DNA of 64,000 bases from Macrocystis pyrifera (lineage: Eukaryota; Sar; Phaeophyceae; Laminariales; Laminariaceae): positions 6,463,930 through 6,527,929 of the forward strand of contig JASSKH010000007.1 in the NCBI GenBank assembly GCA_031763025.1, written 5' to 3'. Below the pieces are notes generated by a model. It searched no databases, was not told where the DNA came from, and saw only the letters and a program-made list of their open reading frames with translations. A program made the position numbers and the translations under genes. Positions 21,250-31,909 of the stretch are shown here, piece by piece; position 1 is the first letter of the stretch, and every line of letters begins with the position of its first letter.

Positions 21250-24200
21250 GTAAACGATGGCAACCGCTATATTCAGATGCAACGACGCTACGTATGTACA
21301 TTCAAGGTTGGCTGTGCAAGGGACGCAGTATGCGCGGGCGGGGGCTTCGCGATGGCCGACTTCGCAGGGATCCCGTTACGAGAGAGGGAACATTCCTACG
21401 CCCAGGGAGGAATGACGCGGAAAAAAAAAGGCATCAATATTGTTACTTGCAGCTGCTGAAGATGTGCAGAGGGTGCCGCCCCCAAGTCGTTGACGTACTT
21501 GGAATATACGCCAACGCGTGCTACGCAATATAAGGATGCACCTCCACTTCCCCGAGGCTCCTCCTCGATTGAAGACCTCTGGTGTTATTCGAAATCCGAT
21601 GGGCAAAATCCCATTACCTACACTGAAGGTCTATAAAGTGTCGAAACAAAACGATATTGGGTAGTGCCTCCGTCTGGCAGGCCCATCCGTCAGAAATATC
21701 GCCTCATGAGGCAAAAACAAGCGTGCTAATACGTACCCCTATATATCGTATCACGCGTACACGGAGCCCACGCCTCCCTCACGTACAAAGGGCTGTCAAC
21801 AAGCAATCGCCGCCACGTGCTTTGTGACCACCCCACCCTTCAACGTCGCCCACAAGCATATATATCAGGTACCCTACGTACGACAGTAGTTGTTATTTTG
21901 ATAACGTCGCCCGCGAGCGTTTGTATGTATCAGGTGCCCTATCTACGATAGTACTCATTTTGAGAATATAACAGCGAAGCCGACCAGCTTGCAACGCGTG
22001 CGAAAGCACCTCCTACACAGGGGATGTTACTTCGGGCGCTACAACACATGTCTGGTGTGTCTGGAGCACTCTTCGTCGAAATAGCAAGCAACGTTGCTGA
22101 GCTCTCTCTCTGCTATTTTTTTTTTCTTGTAATAATTTTTCCCGTGTCGATTGATGTCCATCGCATACATGAAAGGAAAAAAAGAAAAAGAATGAAGCTG
22201 TGAGATGAAAAAAAAAAACTCTAAACTCATATTTGCAAGCTTGGTGTGATAATTATCGTACCGGGTATCCTATGTAAGAAGAGATGAAGAGAAGAATAAT
22301 TTGGCAAGGTATGCGCGCACGCACGCGACCAGGGGCCCCGAAGCTTCAAAAGTCGCACTTAAAACAACACAGACCCCACTGAACAAAAAACGCGATGCAG
22401 AGAGCATCATTTATGGTGCGACAACCCATCTTACCTACATTACCTCCCGCACACTATACTACAGCTGGCTTTCGATACACCACGCATGCCCGTTTACTTA
22501 CGCTCACCTCTACGACATGCATGCGCAGGTACGCTCCCCACCCGGCGGCAGCAATACCCGCCAAATCTACACAATTGCCTGTCTCCGTGTCTTGTTGAGT
22601 GAATTCGGCGATGCACGGTGCCGTCGCCCGTCACCGTCCCGATCGTGTATTTGTATACATGCACCCTCGCTACGCATCGATCTGAGATGTGTGTACATGC
22701 ATGCGCCAATTTTTTTTCGTTCTCTGCAAAAAGAAGGCGGCACAACCCGGTGCACCAAAATTTGCGCAGGAAAGGGTACCTCTCGAAACGTCGCCACGTT
22801 CGGTGATACCACGAAGCCCACCAGAACTCTACTCTACGTAGAGCGCCTTTTATTTAAAATATATACCAAAGTATAGAATCGAGCACCTTTTAGCCTGTGC
22901 CTACAGAGATATATCCTCGTTGTAAACCACACACACGCAACACACATTATTCACCAAGATTGCTGTAAATACAACACTAACTACTCGTAGGGCGAACTCC
23001 CTTTGCTTCGGTGACAAGAGACGTGATCCTGCACACTTCGTAAAACGCGATGATACAGCAACAAAACAAGCAAAAAGTAAGATAGCTAAAGAAAAAAAAG
23101 GCAATCAACATCAACACGGGGGGGGCGGGCGCGGAGAAGCGTCCTAACAAGCGACAAGTTGTGCTTCGTCCGATGCGGTCATCGGCACGCGCGTCCATAC
23201 ACGCCTGGTGATGCTGTGTTCGTCCGTCGACCTGTTCATCAGCCGTATTTCCTACAAGAAAGCAAAAAAAAACACACACACACCGAAGGTAACAACAAAG
23301 GGAGGGCTCAGTTTTTTATTTCTTAATCAAAGTAAAAACAGAACACAAAATGACGGCGTCATTCCTACGCGGGTGGCCGCGACCCCCGCCCTTTGCATAC
23401 AAGGTGTCGACAAGCCTTTCAATTTGGTACGCCTAGTTGGTGTGCTACATTGTAGAATATCTCGATAATCGGCGAAAAGTCCACTTGTATGCCTTTTGTC
23501 ATCTTGGATTTTACTGCGGCGTTTTATTTGGTATGGGTGTGTTCGCGACACGTCGAGGTCATCGCAATCTGCGCGATGCGACTGTGATATTATGTTTTGG
23601 TGTTTTGCTTCGAAATAACGGCAACAGCAGCCTCTTCAAACAATTAATATTCTACGTAGCAAGTATTTACGTCGCGAGAGAATTGTATACCTCCGTCCAA
23701 CCTTGTATTATATGGTAACACCTAGGGAACAGCAGGGCAACCCTTGCCCTGCTCTACAATAGAATATCTCCACAGGATTTTTTTATGCCCACATTGTGCG
23801 ACATTGTGCGAAGGGGGGAGTCTCGGCCACCTGTGCAAGGGCTGTTGTTCTCAGAGAGTTTATTCCAGATTTTCCAGATTTGTGAAGGTCTTGTTTTCGC
23901 GCAATTTTTTCTTCATCTTCTTCCAGATTTTCCTGGGGGGGTTTTTGTCCAAAATACGTGAAATTTATAAATTTACTGACATGTTTCGCCTTTTGATAAT
24001 TCCACAGATTGTGACAGAACGCCTCCGTATTAAATTTCATGAATCTGGATTCTTGGGAAAAAAAAACGTGTTCCGATGACAACGGCCCTATAAGACGTAC
24101 CTACTTGTCGTCTAGACAGATCCTAGAAAGTGCGCATCGTCCCAGAAGGTGGCCAGGTCGTTCGGATCGTGAAAATGTCAGCACCTCAAAAACGTCCCTC

Positions 24201-24267
24201 TAGAAATAAAACTCCTGTAGCTTTCTTAGCGATGTGTTCCATGTCTCGCCTACATGAAAGCGTTCTA
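21250..24267. other. Gene-poor stretch
   Basis: Many chance frames on both strands, none with clear splice boundaries or a family motif. It contains a pair of similar blocks at 21860-21900 and 21900-21960 (ACGTCGCCC..GAGC/AGCATTTGTAT, ATCAGGTRCCCTAY) forming a short tandem duplication. A CAGCTGTGAG-type repeat remnant lies near 22193-22250. Confidence 0.35.
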
Positions 24268-24770
24268 CAAGCGGGTGGGGGGATGTACGCATGTCATGCA
24301 TTGCCGCAGTCGTTTGAACATAGACCCTCGCATCCCTACAACGCCGGGGCGGAGCACGCCGGGTTTTCACCGACCAGGCCGACATTTTGCCTGTGCCAAG
24401 CGCGAAGCGCCGTGAGATGTTGTTCGTGCGAGTTGCATGAAGGGTGAGCTGAATCCTACGAAGAACCGATTGTGGGGCGGACTTGCAATGGATGACAGCT
24501 TCGAATTCATTCGATTGTTTTCTGGTGTGGCCACTCTCAGACACAGCAATGTGTATACTCTGTATCTTCCTCGTAGGTGTCATGCCATACACCAGATACA
24601 CACTACGTGATACTATCATTCTCAGTGTGCGGGGTCGAGGTTCTACGCCCCGCACAAATGGTCTGAGTCGACCACTAGCCGTGGTGACCACCAAAAAAAA
24701 AAAGGTGCCCTGGTTGTCTACAGTAGCCCACGCAGTGAGAGGCATGTTTGACAGCGTCGTCGGGGGGCGC
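24268..24770 (-). mobile_element. C-tailed repeat family R1, copy d
   Basis: A short G run, then TGTACGCATGTCATGCATTG, CGGGTTTTCACCGACCAGGC, GAAGGGTGAGCTGAATCCTA, GTGTGGCCACTCTCAGACAC and GCCCTGGTTGTCTACAGTAG, ending near GACAGCGTCGTCGGGGGG. The best-preserved minus-strand copy; no open frame. Confidence 0.75.
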
Positions 24771-25048
24771 TCACATACATCACGCACGCGGGTGCATGTT
24801 CACCCCGTTTATGACAACACCCCGTCTATATATGCGCCGGTACCGACCGAGCCGTGAGGGGCCACACAGAAGTGCATATAGCAACATGCATATATGACGC
24901 TCTTCATGCAGCGCTGTTTGATTCAAGGTGACCGCCCGTCGGTGCCGGAAATCGCTGTCGGTAGTAGGACCGGCTGACCAATTAGCTCTTCCGACTATGT
25001 ATGTGAGTGGAAGGATCGGATGCGCCGCGACTGCAAGAGCTTCCTCAC

Positions 25049-25232
25049 CTGAATATGCGCGGCTCCCCCCTCGATGAGCTGTCTTGCTTCGATCATATCC
25101 ACCTCGCCCGCGGCGGTCGGCACAGTCGTTGCAATCGCAAACCCGTCCAGTCGCCCTTCGTCCCCGAGGGATACCGTTGATCTCCTGCTGCCGTGCCTGG
25201 TGGGCGTGGTGCGCTCCTCATCAAGAACGTAC
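25049..25232 (-). CDS. Exon of unrecognised multi-exon gene (exon C)
   Basis: A 61-codon frame with strong coding character (VSLGDEGRLDGFAIATTVP, AAGEVDMIEARQLIEGGAA), bounded by a donor CAG|GTGAGG at its left edge and an acceptor ATATCAACAG at its right edge. The acceptor is preceded by 33 consecutive C on this strand, an extreme polypyrimidine tract. It begins in phase 2, which matches the phase-2 end of the exon at 25516-25616 and produces an in-frame Arg at the junction. No catalytic motif is recognisable; downstream exons were not found, so the gene is incomplete as annotated. Confidence 0.55.
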
Positions 25233-25248
25233 CTGTTGATATCGCAAG

Positions 25249-25249
<1 letters not shown>

Positions 25250-25282
<33 letters not shown>
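25250..25282. repeat. 33-base G homopolymer
   Basis: Uninterrupted G33 on the plus strand (C33 on the strand of the surrounding gene), 18 bases before the start of exon C. Length is likely unstable in the assembly and perhaps in the organism. Confidence 0.9.
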
Positions 25283-25283
<1 letters not shown>

Positions 25284-25515
25284 GAACTACGATGTACCTG
25301 GTACCCTGATGTGCAGTAGGCGCCGTGCCAGCGTTGCCTTCAGAACCGAGTGGCTAATGATAGCCTAAACAAAATGTCGTCGCGTGTGGGCACATTTTTG
25401 CGATGCCGCTATCATACTCGTAGATCCCTGTCAGACGGTGACAGGCCTACAGCACACGATATGTGAGGAAACGCGACAAAACAAAACAACGACGAAAAAA
25501 AAACGCCTCTCTCAC

Positions 25516-25616
25516 CTCTCAGTGAAGTTGTTTATGTGGGTCCGCTTGTGCACGACGAAGCTGGACTCGTCCAGTACCATCACGTTTCGACTCTTGTCCA
25601 CTTGTTCTCCCGCCAC
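25516..25616 (-). CDS. Exon of unrecognised multi-exon gene (exon B)
   Basis: The only open frame reads VAGEQVDKSRNVMVLDESSF then VVHKRTHINNFTER. Acceptor CTATGGTGGCAG and donor GAGAG|GTGAGA bound it exactly. The exon is 101 bases, starting in phase 0 and ending in phase 2, and joins exon C in frame. The protein segment is hydrophilic with no membrane stretch and no motif I can name. That two exons with consensus donors share one phase is the main evidence that this is a real gene. Confidence 0.55.
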
Positions 25617-25724
25617 CTGCCACCATAGAACAAGAACGGGCGCATCGCCAGTCGGTCACCAGCTACCTCTTATGGTACATGCGTAATGGTTACATTCAAT
25701 TTTGTCCCTGTTATTTCACATGTG

Positions 25725-25881
25725 TACTCAGTATATGCGCACGAAACGCTTCGACGGCCGGCGCCCGCGTCCTGCGCAGGAGTGTTTGTGCGCGTTTGGC
25801 TAGACGCCTCTCTCTTTCCTTTCTGCAACTCGCCGAGTTCCGACGCCGAGCTCTGCAGGACTACGACGGGAATGGTGCCTC
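25725..25881 (-). CDS. Possible upstream exon (exon A) of the same gene
   Basis: A minus-strand frame reading GTIPVVVLQSSASELGELQK, then a polar Arg/Ser/Thr tail. An acceptor (AAAAACTTAG) fits at 25882; an earlier one (ATCAGCCTTAG) at 25958 would extend the frame upstream. The donor is unclear: a phase-0 GT is needed to join exon B, and the candidates are weak. The left edge is therefore approximate. The opposite strand is also open here, so this exon is much less certain than B and C. Confidence 0.3.
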
Positions 25882-25957
25882 CTAAGTTTTTAATGGCGAT
25901 GGGAATCGGGCAACAGACGGTGCTGTGTCGACTCCCACAGGAGGAGGATCTTCTTAA

Positions 25958-27160
25958 CTAAGGCTGATAAAACGGGTATCTACGCTTCCCCCGGCGGGGG
26001 GGGTCGTTCTCGTCGCCCAGAAGCCTGCCGGTGAAGGAAGCACTGTCGCTGCCACAGCTTTTGAGTTGCCGCATCGACAGAATCGATATGAGTCACACAG
26101 GTCCAATGGTTGGGTGATGCCAAAAAAAAACCAGCGTTGTAGCCTTGCGCTGCAACGACGACGACGACGACGACCTAAGCTCAGGAAAAAGCGGGTAAGA
26201 CATTAGACAAAGAGATGGAGCCGCCGCTGGTGCGTTTGTCCGTCTTGTGGTTGCCATGCGCGGCGTTTGTCGTTATCAAGATTTTTTTCGAGCTACTACG
26301 AAACAAATTATTCGTACTTCTGCCACCGAGGACTCGTCTCCACAAAACTGCTGAACCAAGTGCTGGCGTTCTATGTAGTTCATTCAACCCAGCCGCGGGG
26401 AAACGAATCGGCACCAGCATGGTCTTCATCCATGTCCAGCCACATTTATTTAATCTCGAGTGCTCTCAATAACACGCAAGTTCGACGCATGTTCAACATG
26501 CGCAAAAGGCGCGGTGACTCATTTTTTTAGTCTGATGAGAAACTAGAACATGCAGGCAGACATGAGTATACGCGTGTGAGATTGTACTAATGGCACAACC
26601 ACATGGCCATGAAGTGAGCTGGCTCGTCGCAGCAGTGAAGCGCACCCGGGTCGTACGGAAGACACCACTAAAAACGTGGCGTTGAATCGCCCTAAACATC
26701 TGAGGTACTGAAATCGCAACAAATGACGTGTCGCCTAATCGCCCTTGAAAAAAAATGGACGTTGCACCTATACATGTACGCAGACTCAAGAATCCTTAAC
26801 GGAGGACGATAAATCTAACCTGTGCTTGGATGGCGGCATGAGGCACGCCCATGCATCGAAGGTATGCTTCCATCGTGTCCGACCTGAAACGCCGTGGAAT
26901 CAGACAGCGTGGAGGGGAGAGGGGCGTATCGTCTGACTTGATGCGAACTCTTCACACCTCAGACAGATCAGGAGCTACAGTAGAACACCGAGTTCCTCGG
27001 CTGCCGTTGTGGGAAGTTGTGCCGGGTGCGCGCAGAACAAATCCAACCCAGGGAACATGTGCTGGCTAGATCGTGCAGAGATTGTACGGCTCCCACCGGG
27101 CAACATGAGCTACAGTGCATATGTGTACCGTTATAGTATAACTGGTTGCTATGCGTTTCG
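25958..27160. other. No gene recognised
   Basis: Would be the 5' flank of the minus-strand gene if its first exon lies nearby. Contains a short ACG triplet run (26153-26174). No promoter element can be defended. Confidence 0.3.
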
Positions 27161-27164
27161 TTCA

Positions 27165-27290
27165 TGCTGGCTTATGATACTGCCTTGAACGAGGCTGAAA
27201 GCACGGTAATTACCTGGGTTCAAGTATTAGGATCGTGTTTGTAGTACTTGGGAAGCGTATCGTAGAGGCCAGCAAGGCACGAGCTTTAAG
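27165..27290 (+). repeat. Repeat R4, diverged fragment
   Basis: Matches the middle of the R4 repeat at 45590-45710 and 49860-49980: GAGGCTGAAAGC, GGTAATTACCTGGGTTCA, GTAGTACTTGG, GGCACGAGCTT. A third, more diverged copy of that family. Confidence 0.55.
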
Positions 27291-27350
27291 GTCATAGTCC
27301 GTTGGGCCACTGGTAAAAGGTTAACCGATCGCCTACCCAATGTAAGCCTT
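27290..27350 (-). repeat. tRNA-like (box A) repeat fragment
   Basis: On the minus strand: TTGGGTAGGCGATCGGTTAA then CCTTTTACC and GGCCCAACGGAC, resembling a tRNA D-arm with an A box. Similar units are at 41385-41440 and inside 41573-41720. No B box lies nearby, so it is a fragment. Confidence 0.4.
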
Positions 27351-27462
27351 ATGACAATTTCCCCCCCTGGAACGGACCGGCCGACCTCTGATCTTAACAG
27401 CTGCACAAGATTTTTTAGTTGTTTTTTGTTTTCTTCTTTTAATCGTCACTTTTACTTTCCAG

Positions 27463-27550
27463 CCTAACTCGTAGGAGGTTTTACCCTCAGCCATCTTCTG
27501 GACAAGCCGTGGTCCACAGGTGACGTCCCTTTCCCCCCGCGGTACGTGCC
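27463..27550 (+). repeat. Dispersed repeat R7, copy 1
   Basis: CTAACTCGTAGGAGG, then ATCTTCTGGACAAGCCGTGG, repeated at 41106-41165. The next feature downstream also has a counterpart near 42 kb, suggesting that a larger composite once existed. Confidence 0.5.
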
Positions 27551-27639
27551 TCTATTTTTTGTCGCGCATAGGGTTCAGCATTCCCATTGTTCGTCGATGT
27601 TCGTCTAATGTAGCTAACTCACGCTCTCGCGCAGTAATT

Positions 27640-27745
27640 ATTTTTTTATGCAAGAAAAAGTCCCTACGAGCTTGCACTCGGTGAGACTCGAAGCCACGAA
27701 ATTAATCTTGATAGGCACGCGGACCACCTACCAAGCCACCGGGGC
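27640..27745 (-). repeat. tRNA-derived (SINE-like) unit, copy 1
   Basis: On the minus strand: GCTTGGTAGGTGGTCCGCG (D-arm-like), CCTATCAAG (anticodon-arm-like) and GGCTTCGAGTCTCACCGAG (T-arm-like, B-box). The acceptor halves do not pair, so it is not a functional tRNA gene. Related units: 42690-42800 and 51585-51700. Confidence 0.5.
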
Positions 27746-27761
27746 GGCATTCTGTAATAAT

Positions 27762-27825
27762 TAAATGCGTCAGCTGTGAGTTCGACTGTTTGAATAGTTG
27801 ATACTCAACTTTGCAAGCTGCGCAG
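27762..27825 (+). repeat. CAGCTGTGAG repeat (R5), copy 1
   Basis: About 60 bases: GTCAGCTGTGAGTTCGACTG through ATAGTTGATACTCAACTTTG then CAAGCTGCG. Copies at 51895-51955, 53630-53690, 53770-53832, and diverged ones near 22193 and 40530. It follows the tRNA-like unit here and again, after a longer gap, at 51.6-51.96 kb. Confidence 0.6.
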
Positions 27826-29744
27826 TACGTTTGTTCTTCTACATTTCAAACCTGCAACTGCTGGCGGGCCTTTCATTTTGTGTTGGGCTGTAGATTTCAG
27901 AGTTTCAACATTTCAACTGCTGGTGGGCCTGCCACTCTTTGGGCTTGTTTTCAAGCGTAGAAAAAAACGTCACAGCAGCTAATGTATACGTCGCTCGTCG
28001 ATTCAGGTGGGACGTACACGGTTCTTTTCAAAAGGAGGGACACATGCTCCGACTATCAATAGCTGTATTCGTAGAGACAGCAGCAGAAGCAGCAGAGGGC
28101 AGCAGCAACCCAACTGTGCCGTGAAGGCGGCGGCGGTGGGGGCGGTTGTATCAGCTTGCAGCAACACCGCCGACAACGTTTCATGTATTCTTCTGTACAA
28201 GTTTTGTTGTATATAATAATAACAGGCAACTAAACTTCCACGTTTTTTCCAGAGTTTGTTTTGTATGACTGCAATCTGTGGTGCTCTTCTCTTCTGTGTG
28301 TTCCCACACCCAAGAGAAAATAGGCCGCCAAACAAACACCGGTAATTCATACCTGGTATGACAAACACAAGCAGTACATACAGTAGTAGCTGACGTTTTT
28401 GTTGAATCTGTAATCATTTTGTCACAACTACATAGTAAAACCAGATGTACCGCAGGTGCGCACATACAAGATTATTAATTTTTTTTTGCAAGATCGACAG
28501 GAAATCGCTTCTTCGCACACTGTAAAAGTACAAGACCTGCAACAGCTTATCGTGCACATTTGCTAACCCTAAGGGCCAAACCATACTACCGTAGCAGTGA
28601 GGAGCCAGACGTCGGAGAGAGACGATGTCTCTCCGTATCTATAAGGGTCGCGCGAGCGACGACGTCTTTCCTAGGGTCAGGTGGAGAGGGGGGGGGTGCA
28701 CGTGGGGAAAAAAATAATCGAAACCGGATTATAGGTCGAGTTTATCCTTCTCGACTTTCTTCCTGTGTGTGTCGTGTGTGTTCGGTGTGTGGTTTCCTTC
28801 GTATCGTTCTATCGCCGTTCTCAACGAAATCACAACCGATTTCGACACGGACGACGTCTGTCTGTGGAGCCCCCTCAATGATGCATATATCTATTCTCTG
28901 ACATTCGTGTCAAAAGTCGTCATGAGTTCGCGGCGCTAGGTCGTGGTAGGTGATCGAAGTACCCAGAAAATCCCCCGCTTGTTACTGATGGGACTGTAAC
29001 TGGGACTACTGCTGTACTGCTTACTTCTCAAGGACGAGCCACAGGGTTCGTCAGTTCTTGTGGTATTATACCACTGCACCACACCCGAACACGCGACCTG
29101 CTACCATCACCACCACCCCACCAGCCAAGCAGCAGGAACAGCACAAGCTTGTTGCTCTTGGTGGCTGCGTGCGTGGTAGCGGTGCTGTGTGGGGGTGGTG
29201 TCTCCTGTGATGTTATGGTACATGTGGTGGGTCTTGTAGCTTGGAAAACAAAGGCAGCACTCGTACAGACGTGGTGGCTTTGCGATTCGAGAACACAAGG
29301 AACAATAATCTCCGAAATCTAAGACGCAGAGTCTCCTTGCCACATCAAATCAAACCGAGGTCTCCAAGGGTAGAGCTCGCAGAGCTCTGTAGGTGCTGTT
29401 GTTCCTGTCTTGGTGGCTTCGCTTGCAGGCCCAAGGAGCACGCCTCGCTATCAGACCCAAGGAGTACCTACGTACAGCAGTGGTATTAATAGTAGCTTTT
29501 TCGTACGAGGGAGAGAACATACCAAGGTATCAACATCAGGAAAGCTGGTGTACAGCACATACGTATATTAACATAGTACGTACAGGTACGGAACAATGGT
29601 TAACATCCACTCAACCTTGGTACCAGATAGGATAATACGCTGAATAATACTGGTGTTGATACACATTTGGAAGTGGTTATTCGTCCATTACTTCAGCAGT
29701 AGTAGTACCAGCAGCTCGTACTAACACATTATTAGCAAAAAGTT
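27826..29744. other. Mostly non-coding; one weak coding candidate
   Basis: At about 28745-28937 (plus) a frame reads GVWFPSYRSIAVLNEITTDF then DTDDVCLWSPLNDAYIYSL and stops at TAG. Its second half prefers C/G in third positions, so it may be an exon, but no acceptor or family can be shown. The rest (trinucleotide-rich 28080-28160, 29090-29180) looks non-coding. Confidence 0.2.
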
Positions 29745-29893
29745 TCCATGTAATATATGGAAACAACGTAATGAGCGCCCAATTGTTGGAGGTGTCTCTA
29801 CATTATAGGAGTAGGAACGGTGCTCCGTCTCGAAAGGGATGCGTGGTCAATGGTCAAATGACAAAGGCAACAAATGAGTACCCCCCCCCCCCG
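29745..29893 (+). repeat. C-tailed repeat R2, copy 3
   Basis: GTAATATATGGAAACAACGT, AGGAGTAGGAACGGTGCTCC, GGTCAAATGACAAAGGCAAC, then ATGAGTA and 13 C. Collinear with 17295-17440. Confidence 0.7.
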
Positions 29894-30129
29894 GCGGATT
29901 GAAGGTTTCTGCGCTAATGCGCATCGCTGAATAGGGAATAGGATCGTGTTGTGGGGGGAGATCCTCAAAAAGGAATGCTTTTGGTGTTGTACTCATATAC
30001 GTGGCGTCCGAGCTGCTTTTTTTCTGAAGCATGGCAGCGGGGCTCTTGGCATTGTCAAGTCGCCAGTTCGCAACTACACAATCGCAAAACTATGATTAAT
30101 CGTTGACCTCTGTTCGCTTTGCACACTTT

Positions 30130-30205
30130 ATTGTGCTTTTCTTTCCTGAGCGAGCTTAGCGGGCGGCGAATGCCGCCCGCGATGCGCCCGCGGAGCGAAG
30201 CGCGT
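30130..30205. repeat. GC-rich inverted repeat
   Basis: GCGGGCGGC / GCCGCCCGC arms around AAT, followed by GCGCCCGCGGAGCGAAGCGC. It can fold into a strong hairpin and stands out against AT-rich surroundings. It resembles terminal hairpins of foldback-type elements; no partner end was found. Confidence 0.45.
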
Positions 30206-30561
30206 TGTATCAGATACTACTGGTATACCAGGTATACGACTGCTGAACTGCTCTTGTACGGTACGACACAGCTATGTACACGCTGAAACCAAGTACCTTG
30301 GTTGCAAAACAAGCGTTTGCCACCAAAACTCTGCTCCTACAAGTGAAGGACCCTGCTTCCTCTTGGCACCTTGACTCAACCCAGACCTCACCAAGCAGCC
30401 CTCCAGGCTGAACCTAGGTACGTCAAGGTATATAATTAGCCGCCAGCATGCGTACTTGTGGGTCATTGCGTCATTGTCCACGGGCATGTACAATGTGTGC
30501 TATGGACTATAATAATCAATCTCGTGATGGTTCGTGTGGTGCGTTGTGGCTCGTTTCCAGT

Positions 30562-31625
30562 CTGTGTGTTCTTCACATTAAACCGTTATTTCTACCCGTC
30601 GACATCCAGCACAACCAGTGTCCGTGCCGATTCTTCAATCATAGAGAGATACAAGTTCAAGCTCTGTGGTCAAGAGACGCAACGTAGTATCTCTGCTGTG
30701 GCGTAGCTTTGTGACCACAGAACTTGTATCTCTTCTAGGATTGAAGAATCGGCGCGGACACTGGTTGTGGTGGATGTCTAGGGGTAGAAAGAACCACACA
30801 CAGAGATGCTACATTGTTATGCAGCACTGTAAGCAGACTACGCGTATATGGACAATGCAATGCCATGTTATCGCACGTACTACATACAGCAGTATAGGCC
30901 CGCCAACAAGAAACACCTAATCTGAACAAGCCTGAGATTCTTACTGGGGCGCCATCTTCAAGCAGCCTTGAGCATAGGATATTATATAGGATTTAGTGTA
31001 GAGTTCACCACTGAGCCGTTCTTTTCTTGACCCAGTTTTCACAGCGTTCTCCAAAAAGTGAGCATCATGTTCTCATTGGGAACTTTCTTGTTGGCGGGTC
31101 TGTACTGCTGTAATGCTGTACAGCAGTTGTGGTACACGACAGGCACGACAAACATATCCTATGAATGAGAGAAAACAAAAGGAACAAAGAAATAAATTTA
31201 ATGAAAAAAAAAGAAGAGAAATTAGTGCCCCCGCCTAGGGGATGTGGCAGACAATACAGAACGAGCTGAAGAAACGATACCACACATTGAGACAAAAATC
31301 CAAGGAAAATGACAGGCAAGCGGACACATTATTGGCACAACAAAAGAAACAAAAGGCAGTCGCAGCAATTGGTAGTGCGAGTAGCGTAGATAGACAGGTT
31401 CTGCCTACTACAACAGTAGTCGGTCTCGTACCTTGCTACCCTCTCTGCCGTCTGCGTCCTGCTTTCGTCAACCATGCCCCCACCCCCGAATGGGTGTGCA
31501 TCAGACAATACGAAACAAGCAAGGCAGGCTCGTCGTCCACCCACGCCACAAGAATCTTGTCATGGAGACAACAAGGAAGAAGGATACAAAGTAACAATTA
31601 AGAAAATCACGCAGGATCAATACCT
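30562..31625. mobile_element. LINE 3' ends in inverted arrangement, copies B1-B3
   Basis: B1 (30562-30661, minus) and B2 (about 30662-30805, plus) are two copies of the LINE 3' end facing each other and form a long imperfect palindrome. B3 (about 31130-31625, minus) is 3' UTR sequence including the GATGTGGCAGACA block and AACCATGCCCC. All lack coding sequence. Confidence 0.65.
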
Positions 31626-31909
31626 GGTGTTTTTGAATCCCATCGGAACGGGTGTCCCTGCTGTTGGTTATTGCCCTTCAAATTAACTGTCGTGACAGAC
31701 CAACAGACCCCAGCAACTAACTGACGTCGCTGGGCATCGGATCAAAACTGCGTCGACGTTGAGCACAGCAGCCGACGCAGAGGGCAGCGACAGCAGCGGC
31801 ACCTGTCTGTGTCAGATCATATTCAGTCCCCCCTGGTCAGAAACCATCAACAGTCAACAGACCCCTCTCGCAGATCATCTACCGTACGATCTACGATGCG
31901 TGGCTGCCA

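Noticed and set aside
22301..22876. A 191-codon plus-strand frame
   Set aside because: Codon use and composition look random, and opposite-strand frames are equally open.
25250..25282. Pol III or rho-type terminator, or a quadruplex switch
   Set aside because: A G33 run can form quadruplexes, but its place before a splice acceptor and the many C/G runs elsewhere make it more likely a simple homopolymer.
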